A stretch of 52,596 nt of DNA from Dehalococcoidales bacterium (GTDB lineage: Bacteria; Chloroflexota; Dehalococcoidia; Dehalococcoidales; CSSed11-197), in the NCBI GenBank assembly GCA_028717385.1, contig JAQUNW010000006.1, positions 1 through 52,596 of the forward strand. The letters are read 5' to 3'. The position numbers and the translations under genes were made by a program. Positions within the stretch are counted from its first letter, which is position 1. Every line of letters starts with the position of its first letter. The notes under the pieces were generated by a model. That model did not search any database and was not told the DNA's origin. It saw only the letters and a program-made list of their open reading frames with translations. Of the stretch, positions 43,964 through 49,811 are shown piece after piece.

Positions 43964-44546
43964 TTTTAACCTCCTCCCGCCCCAGTGAAAACGCTTTCAG
44001 GTTTATATTGAGGATTTTTGACGGAAGTTTTGCTTCGAGGGAAGCCCTCCAGATATCCACACTAAATGGTAAAAACACAGAAAGAGCCCCGAGGAGAAAC
44101 ACATTCAATGTCCTGGTATTGCCCAACTCCTCAACTTTTTTTATTCCGTCGATTAACAAAACCTCTCTGGTCTTTTGCTTGATGGCATTTAGAATTATGT
44201 CATCTTCAGGATACTTGGTTTCACCGCTGGTTACAGATAGAGGAGGAGAACCATACTGGTTTACCAATGCCCAGCCACCAGGTTTTAAGAAATGACAAGA
44301 GCGAGCTGCTTCTAATTTTTCCATGCCAAAAAGCACATCTGCTCCTCCCGCCGATATCAACGGGGAATTCACCACTTCGCCCATTCGTACATGACTGGTA
44401 ACACTTCCGCCTCGCTGAGCCATTCCAATCGAATCCGTCTTTTTAACATCCCAATCCATACGTAATGCAGTTTCGGCTAATATATCGCTTGCCAGAATAA
44501 TCCCCTGGCCTCCTATGCCGGTCATAAGAACACTAATATTTTGCAT
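43947..44546 (-). CDS. iorB: Indolepyruvate ferredoxin oxidoreductase, beta (gamma-domain) subunit
   Basis: A 199-residue subunit of the 2-oxoacid:ferredoxin oxidoreductase gamma family: GIGGQGIILASDILAETAL at the N-terminus, KKTDSIGMAQRGGSVTSHVR in the middle. With IorA it oxidises aryl-pyruvates to acyl-CoA with ferredoxin as acceptor. The ATG follows the iorA stop immediately. The length is normal. Confidence 0.93.
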   Translation of the reverse strand: MQNISVLMTGIGGQGIILASDILAETALRMDWDVKKTDSIGMAQRGGSVTSHVRMGEVVNSPLISAGGADVLFGMEKLEAARSCHFLKPGGWALVNQYGSPPLSVTSGETKYPEDDIILNAIKQKTREVLLIDGIKKVEELGNTRTLNVFLLGALSVFLPFSVDIWRASLEAKLPSKILNINLKAFSLGREEVKNGRIG

Positions 44547-46394
44547 TTATTCTTTTACCGCCTTACCGAAAACGCCTATGGCGCCTACTGGACAAACTTG
44601 CTCACACAAACCGCAATTATCACCAGCACAGAGGTTCGGATCTATATACACCATATCGTTTTGATACTGAATCGCCGGACAGGCCAATTTAAAACAGGTG
44701 TTGCATCGGGTACACTTTTCTATATCTACAATGCGGCTTGCATCCGAATGTCGCCTTAGCGGAGCACACTCCCCGCGTACAATTAATACATATAGTTTTT
44801 CGCTTTCTATTGCTGTTTTAACTGCGTCGCGAAGTGCAGGGATATCAAAAGCATTTATTACAGCAACCTCTTCAACTCCCATCCCCTTTACCACGTTCTC
44901 CAGACTTACCGCCTGTACTTTTTCTCCGCTGGCAGCAATTCCAGTCGCCGGATGCCCCTGGTGCCCGGTCATTGCAGTTGTCATATTATCCAATATCACT
45001 ATGGTGATGCTGCTGTGGTTGTATACCGCATCTGCCAGTGCAGTTAATCCGGAATGCATAAATGTAGAATCTCCGATAACCGCTACCAGCTTATCAGTTA
45101 AACCAGCTTTTTCCATTCCAAGAGCATGACCAATGCTAGCCCCCATACAGGCGCAAGTATCAAGGCCATTGAGTGGTGGATAGGCACCCAGGGTATAACA
45201 ACCGATATCACCTGATATAACCAATCCGCCCTGTGCTTGGGAATTTGCTCCGGTGGCCATTTTTTTAATGCGTCTTGGATTTCTGGCAAGAGCATAAAAC
45301 AAACCGCGATGAGGGCAACCGGGGCACAGAGATGGGGGGCGCGCTGGCAATTCGGTCTGGCAAGAAGTGGTGTCTTCACTCTGGATTTCGGTCAAAATTC
45401 CAGCCTTCTTTGCAGACGAAGCCACAATCTCTGGCGACAATTCGCCAATTATCGGGATGAAAGACTTCCCGCTTGCCGCTATCCCCATGGACTTAACAAT
45501 GTCTTCAACAAACGGATCCAACTCTTCTATTACGATCAGTTTGTTCACTCCGGCAGAAAACCTGGTAATCAATTCTTTCGGAAGAGGATATGTCATACCC
45601 AATCTGAGTATGGGGGCAGCGGGGAATACTTCTCTTGCATATTGATAAGCGATACCGCATGTAATGATACCCAACGGTCCTTTGCCTTCGATTATCTTAT
45701 TTAGCGGACTGGTTTCTACATACTCTTTGAGCTGTTGTATTCTCTTTTCAATGGCTACATGCCGTTTCCGTGCATATGCCGGCAGCATCACATATTTCTC
45801 GGGATTAGTAGCAAATTGAGCCGTTTCAATATTTTCCCGGCATGATCCCCTAATCTGTACCACGGATTTTGAATGCGAAACACGCGTGGTTGTTCTAAAA
45901 AGCACCGGGGTATCATACTGCTCGCTTATTTCAAAAGCCAGGAATATAAAATCGTAAGCTGACTGACTATCATAAGGTTCAATGACCGGGATTTTAGCCA
46001 GTCTCGCATAATGACGATTGTCCTGCTCATTTTGCGAGCTGTGCATCCCGGGATCATCAGCGCTAACAATCACCAATCCACCATTGACACCAGTAATCGA
46101 CGCAGAAAGCAGAGAATCAGCTGCCACGTTCAATCCAACATGCTTCATACCGGCAAGACAACGCACGCCCGCATACGATGCTCCCATGGCAACTTCTACA
46201 GCTACTTTTTCGTTGGTGGACCATTCTCCGTAGACTCCGTCAAAATGAACGAGGTTTTCCAGTATTTCAGTACTTGGTGTACCTGGGTAGGCGGTTGCTA
46301 CCTTTAAACCGGCATGATAGGCTCCCAGAGCAATGGCTTCATTACCAGAAAGAAGGATCTTGCTACCAGCTGGTAATTGTTGTAGATTATGCAT
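44547..46394 (-). CDS. iorA: Indolepyruvate ferredoxin oxidoreductase, alpha subunit
   Basis: A 615-residue thiamine-diphosphate iron-sulfur enzyme. In order: the N-terminal pyrimidine-binding domain (GNEAIALGAYHAGLKVATAYPGTPSTEI), the TPP domain with a GDSTFMHSG…N loop (about 430-480; SITIVILDN), and a C-terminal ferredoxin domain with two 4Fe-4S motifs (CTRCNTCFKLACP, CGLCEQVCPVG). It oxidatively decarboxylates aryl-pyruvates (from Trp, Phe, Tyr) to aryl-acetyl-CoA and reduces ferredoxin. A TATAAT lies 40 bp upstream of its ATG. It heads the ior-aminotransferase-thioesterase operon. Confidence 0.95.
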   Translation of the reverse strand: MHNLQQLPAGSKILLSGNEAIALGAYHAGLKVATAYPGTPSTEILENLVHFDGVYGEWSTNEKVAVEVAMGASYAGVRCLAGMKHVGLNVAADSLLSASITGVNGGLVIVSADDPGMHSSQNEQDNRHYARLAKIPVIEPYDSQSAYDFIFLAFEISEQYDTPVLFRTTTRVSHSKSVVQIRGSCRENIETAQFATNPEKYVMLPAYARKRHVAIEKRIQQLKEYVETSPLNKIIEGKGPLGIITCGIAYQYAREVFPAAPILRLGMTYPLPKELITRFSAGVNKLIVIEELDPFVEDIVKSMGIAASGKSFIPIIGELSPEIVASSAKKAGILTEIQSEDTTSCQTELPARPPSLCPGCPHRGLFYALARNPRRIKKMATGANSQAQGGLVISGDIGCYTLGAYPPLNGLDTCACMGASIGHALGMEKAGLTDKLVAVIGDSTFMHSGLTALADAVYNHSSITIVILDNMTTAMTGHQGHPATGIAASGEKVQAVSLENVVKGMGVEEVAVINAFDIPALRDAVKTAIESEKLYVLIVRGECAPLRRHSDASRIVDIEKCTRCNTCFKLACPAIQYQNDMVYIDPNLCAGDNCGLCEQVCPVGAIGVFGKAVKE

Positions 46395-46457
46395 TAGTCG
46401 TTACCCCTTAAATAAATAGGCATCAAATTAACATTATACCTTAAAAGAGTTAAAGGC

Positions 46458-47159
46458 CTAGTGATCAATAATAACCCTGTGAAAAGCTTCGGCCAACGGG
46501 TAATTCTGGCCTGAAGCCATCTCTTGAGCTCTTTGCCTTAACCATAGTTCAAGGTTTTTCTCATTATGAGAACCCAGCTGGGAAGAATGACATTTAAGTG
46601 CGTCTATTTTCCGGTTAAAAGAATCAGTTATATCAACATAATAATTAGGGTCTTCGCTGCCCCAAAAAAGCATTTCTTTTACCATATGCGATTCAAGATC
46701 CTCTTCAATCAACTCGGGAAAAGCTGGACGATTTCTCGCAAAAGGATACACTGCTTCAGCAACAACAAGCCCCGTAATTCGGTGATCCCTATGCAATAGA
46801 TAGCGTCGGTAGGGATCAGTGGTAGCAACTGCAAGGGGTTTATATCGCCGGATTTGGCGAGTTATTGCCAGGCGTAATTCGTAGTTATCCTCAAGGCTTC
46901 CGTCAATAAAGCCTAAAAACTCCACTGTCTTGACTCCCAGGATTTTAGCAGCTGCCAATTGCTCCAACCGCCTGGCACTTTTTAATTTTTCAGGAGTCAT
47001 TTGTTTATCTTCGCTACCCTTTTCGCCACCGGTAACTATTACGTAAACTACGGTTTTTCCTTCCATGTAATACTTTGCAACAGTGCCTGCCATGCCAAAC
47101 TCAGCATCATCCGGATGAGGGGAAACAACGAGTAAATCAGTCACCTGTGAGGTCATCAT
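46458..47159 (-). CDS. PIG-L family N-acetylglucosamine deacetylase-like (MshB/BshB-like)
   Basis: A 233-residue zinc hydrolase with the PIG-L motif HPDDAEFG (H15, D17, D18) and the second histidine pair expected in the HRDH (LHRDHRITG) segment. The N-terminal strand is VVSPHPDDAEFGMAG as in BshB. Members remove an acetyl group from GlcNAc-inositol or GlcNAc-malate in mycothiol or bacillithiol synthesis, or from other glycans. It overlaps the MshA-like glycosyltransferase by 4 bp, so the two are coupled, which supports this role; the true substrate is inferred. Confidence 0.88.
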   Translation of the reverse strand: MMTSQVTDLLVVSPHPDDAEFGMAGTVAKYYMEGKTVVYVIVTGGEKGSEDKQMTPEKLKSARRLEQLAAAKILGVKTVEFLGFIDGSLEDNYELRLAITRQIRRYKPLAVATTDPYRRYLLHRDHRITGLVVAEAVYPFARNRPAFPELIEEDLESHMVKEMLFWGSEDPNYYVDITDSFNRKIDALKCHSSQLGSHNEKNLELWLRQRAQEMASGQNYPLAEAFHRVIIDH

Positions 47160-48394
47160 ACTGCTCCTGCCGTGTTAAAAGCTAAAGCTTCAAATTCATT
47201 GATTAATTCCTGGCTAACATTCACCCAGCTAAAACCGGCAACTGTCTCTCTGATTATACTTACCTCAACAGCAGTCCTTGGAGAGCGTTTTATCCAATCC
47301 CTGAATGTTCTTGCAAGCTCTTCAGTATTTAACTTTTTTAAAATATCTCCGCTTAAGCCAGGCTTGATAATATTTTTTAAATCCCCGACATCTCCCGCAA
47401 TCACCGGGCACCCGCAAGCCAGCGCTTCTATAGCAACAAGACCAAAGCTTTCATAATATGAAGGAACAACCAACACACTTGAAGTTGAATAATAAGCACT
47501 AAGCTCTTCTTGCGGGACCGGACCGGTGAATATCAGTTTATCGGCAATACCTTCTTGTATTGCCTGTTGCTGCAGCTGGTTAACTCCATCATTACTGCCA
47601 TCACCGCCAACAATCAAACAGATCCAGCCATCATCAGCCTTAATTAAAGATAACGCTTCAACGAGAAGACTGGTTCCTTTAAGAGGATCAATTCTTCCAA
47701 CATATAAAATAATCCGCGTTGAACCATCTCGCAGACCGGGTACTGGCGAGGGACGAAAAATTGGTTTAAACATTTCCAAATTAACGCCACATGGTACAAC
47801 CCGGATTTTATCGGCACTTGCTGAATATAAATGACAAAGATAATCTTTTTCCCGATCAGTGGAAGCAATTATCCGATCGCATACCTGTATAATCCTGTAC
47901 TCTTCCTGCAAACGCAAATCAGGTTCAACCAATCCTTGCCCAATCTGATTTTTTACTTCTCCAAGCGTATGGAACATTACGATATGTGGAATTTTCCATC
48001 TATCTGAAAGTAATTGACCGCTGACACCAGATAACCAATAATGACTGAATATATAGCTATACTCACTATTATTCTCTTTAGCGAATCTATATACACCCTG
48101 ATTAAAGGTATTAATATGGGAGTGCAAGGCAATTTTATCTACTACCTCTTGCGTTTCTCCGGCTTTGATATGCACAAGACGAACACCTTCTGCCAACAGC
48201 GTAACGTCGCAACTATGCGAATTGTGGCCACGTGTGAATATGTCAACGTGAAAACCTTTACTGGCAAACTGTAGCGCAACTTCCCGTATATAAACGCTCA
48301 TACCTCCGGTGTCCCGGGCACCCAAATTGCCAAGCGGACAGCTATGAAGGCTGATTAATGCTATGTAGCGAGGAATGTTTGCCGAATATCTCAT
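47156..48394 (-). CDS. GT4 glycosyltransferase resembling MshA
   Basis: A 412-residue GT-B enzyme. Its N-terminus (LHSCPLGNLGARDTGGMSVYIREVALQ…FTRG) follows the MshA/sucrose-phosphate-synthase pattern of LSLHTSP-xx-PGtgDxGGMNVYV, which binds the acceptor. The donor domain has LYVGRIDPLKGTSLLVEAL and the E-x7-E pair in YYESFGLVAIEALACGCPVIA. MshA joins UDP-GlcNAc to 1L-inositol 3-phosphate, the first step of mycothiol. The adjacent PIG-L deacetylase and the ino1 elsewhere in the window fit this, but related GT4 enzymes use other acceptors. Confidence 0.85.
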   Translation of the reverse strand: MRYSANIPRYIALISLHSCPLGNLGARDTGGMSVYIREVALQFASKGFHVDIFTRGHNSHSCDVTLLAEGVRLVHIKAGETQEVVDKIALHSHINTFNQGVYRFAKENNSEYSYIFSHYWLSGVSGQLLSDRWKIPHIVMFHTLGEVKNQIGQGLVEPDLRLQEEYRIIQVCDRIIASTDREKDYLCHLYSASADKIRVVPCGVNLEMFKPIFRPSPVPGLRDGSTRIILYVGRIDPLKGTSLLVEALSLIKADDGWICLIVGGDGSNDGVNQLQQQAIQEGIADKLIFTGPVPQEELSAYYSTSSVLVVPSYYESFGLVAIEALACGCPVIAGDVGDLKNIIKPGLSGDILKKLNTEELARTFRDWIKRSPRTAVEVSIIRETVAGFSWVNVSQELINEFEALAFNTAGAV

Positions 48395-48396
48395 GG

Positions 48397-49383
48397 TTAA
48401 CTTAATTCTATTTCAAGGCTGTAAAGATTGATACTTGTTCCCCCGAGCCAGCGCTTGTACTTCTCATCACCCTTTAAGAAATCCCATTTGCACCGCCCGA
48501 TATTTATGGCTTTTTCTATTGCAAGAACTTTGCTCAAGAGTCCAACGCTAAGGTTGGCATGGCTAAAATTATAAGCATTATTATACAGGAAAATGGAATT
48601 ATTACAGTCAAAAAGAAGCACCATGGCCACTCTCTCGCCATCAACTTCCAAACACCCGAACCGCAACACACCACTTGGACCAGCTTGCTCCCAAATCTTG
48701 TTAAAGAACTGCTGCATCAACGGTGTCATGAAACCGGCTTTTTCTATCTGATTCAAAAAGAACAATCTTAAAAAATCTTGCATATATTCCGGGCTATATG
48801 AATAGCGCGAATAGTTATCACCAGTGTAATAGAATTTCACCCTATTAGCTTCAAGCAGCCGCCGCATCTTGCGCCTTATTTCATGCCGATTCTTTTTGTC
48901 TAAAGTATCGAGATAAGCGCTAAAAGTCGAAGGAAGGGGCATCTCCAGGCTAACAGTTTCCTGTTTCACAGTTGCCCTGTGTTTAAGAGCGGAAGCTACT
49001 GGAGCCAACTCGGTAATAGCCAGGGAATCTGGCCTAAGGTGCCGCAAATGCAATCTCCTGATTTTTTCTTTTTTCACATCATCTAATAAAAGAGTAAAAA
49101 ATTCTTCTTCTTTTCCGTTGATCGCTATGAAGTCCTGGTAATCACAAATATCAGTCGAACCCAGAAATGTTGCCGTATCGCCAGATATCTTTAAGGGAGC
49201 TATCGCGACCGGCTTTGTATCTTGTATACCAACTTTGATATAAGAAGAATAATCTCCGCCAAAAACCTCCCACCACGAGAGAATCCATTCTGGAGTTAAG
49301 AATGGATTCGAAATACCTGTTTCTGCTTGCACCATTTTAGCCATCGAACAAAGGCCTGTAATATCTACGTTGGATATTATCAT
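48397..49383 (-). CDS. GNAT acetyltransferase-like (CelD/BcsL family) protein
   Basis: A 328-residue protein of the BioF2-like acetyltransferase family, with GNAT-fold halves at both ends (SNPFLTPEWILSWWEVFGGD, RFGCLEVDGERVAMVLLFDCNN) and the central LDKKNRHEIRRKMRRL element common to this group. These proteins transfer acyl groups to sugar- or amine-containing molecules in cell-surface or small-molecule pathways. It is 2 bp upstream of the MshA-like gene and so probably acts on the same product; an acetyl transfer to the deacetylated sugar (as MshD does for mycothiol) is inference. Confidence 0.8.
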   Translation of the reverse strand: MIISNVDITGLCSMAKMVQAETGISNPFLTPEWILSWWEVFGGDYSSYIKVGIQDTKPVAIAPLKISGDTATFLGSTDICDYQDFIAINGKEEEFFTLLLDDVKKEKIRRLHLRHLRPDSLAITELAPVASALKHRATVKQETVSLEMPLPSTFSAYLDTLDKKNRHEIRRKMRRLLEANRVKFYYTGDNYSRYSYSPEYMQDFLRLFFLNQIEKAGFMTPLMQQFFNKIWEQAGPSGVLRFGCLEVDGERVAMVLLFDCNNSIFLYNNAYNFSHANLSVGLLSKVLAIEKAINIGRCKWDFLKGDEKYKRWLGGTSINLYSLEIELS

Positions 49384-49494
49384 TGTATTTTTTCCTGAAT
49401 ATTTCGGTTAACAGTTACATTTTGTACTTGATTCAATACTTTAAAGATACAATTTATCCGGTTTCTGCGCAAATAAATCTCTTGTATTTAACAT

Positions 49495-49524
49495 TTGACA
49501 AATTGCACTTTAAAAAGATAAACT
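49495..49524 (+). promoter_or_regulatory. Promoter of the formate dehydrogenase gene
   Basis: A perfect -35 TTGACA (49495-49500) and a -10 TAAACT (49519-49524) are separated by 18 bp. The expected start near 49531 places the first base of the leader structure (49535) at the 5' end of the RNA, which supports the two being one unit. Confidence 0.6.
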
Positions 49525-49534
49525 TGCCTTATAA

Positions 49535-49649
49535 CTCCGAGCTAGGCTTTCCTAAACTTTTTTCGGGCAAGGGGGCCAGCCGCAGGGCGAGCAAAAAGTC
49601 CGAAGGGTGCAACCGGAAACAGTTGCGCCTACCTCTTTCAGGAAAGGAG
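49535..49649 (+). ncRNA. Candidate molybdenum/tungsten-cofactor riboswitch (Moco-like leader)
   Basis: A GC-rich, structured island in AT-rich spacer, at the predicted 5' end of the formate dehydrogenase mRNA. Its ends CTCC (49535-49538) and GGAG (49646-49649) can pair as an outer stem. It begins CTCCGAGCTAGGC and ends GCGCCTACCTCTTTC, close to my recollection of the conserved ends of the Moco RNA family. Inside are a TTCGGGC/GTCCGAA stem (49562-49568 with 49598-49604) and an 8-bp hairpin GGTGCAAC/GTTGCGCC (49606-49613 with 49622-49629). Moco RNAs precede molybdoenzyme and cofactor genes, and the downstream gene is a molybdopterin enzyme. The family call is from memory and needs a covariance search. 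The remaining 160 bases to the start codon hold nothing else I recognise. Confidence 0.6.
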
Positions 49650-49811
49650 ATTATTAAGAGGAAAAATTTTGCTCCGAATAAACCTGCTAGGGGTATTTGT
49701 TAACGATAAAGAATACCAGTATCAATTACATGGGTATGATTACGCATACAGGCAATACAGCTTGTATGCTTTTTTATTTTTATAGAGTTTTAAACAAAGG
49801 GGGTAGAGTTT

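Noticed and set aside
45237-45704. Plus-strand open frame of 155 codons
   Set aside because: It lies antisense to iorA, has a composition unlike the neighbouring proteins and no family resemblance.
49383-49703. Open frame of 106 codons in the FDH leader
   Set aside because: It crosses the predicted promoter and the structured leader, and its ATG at the divergent gene's start has no ribosome site.
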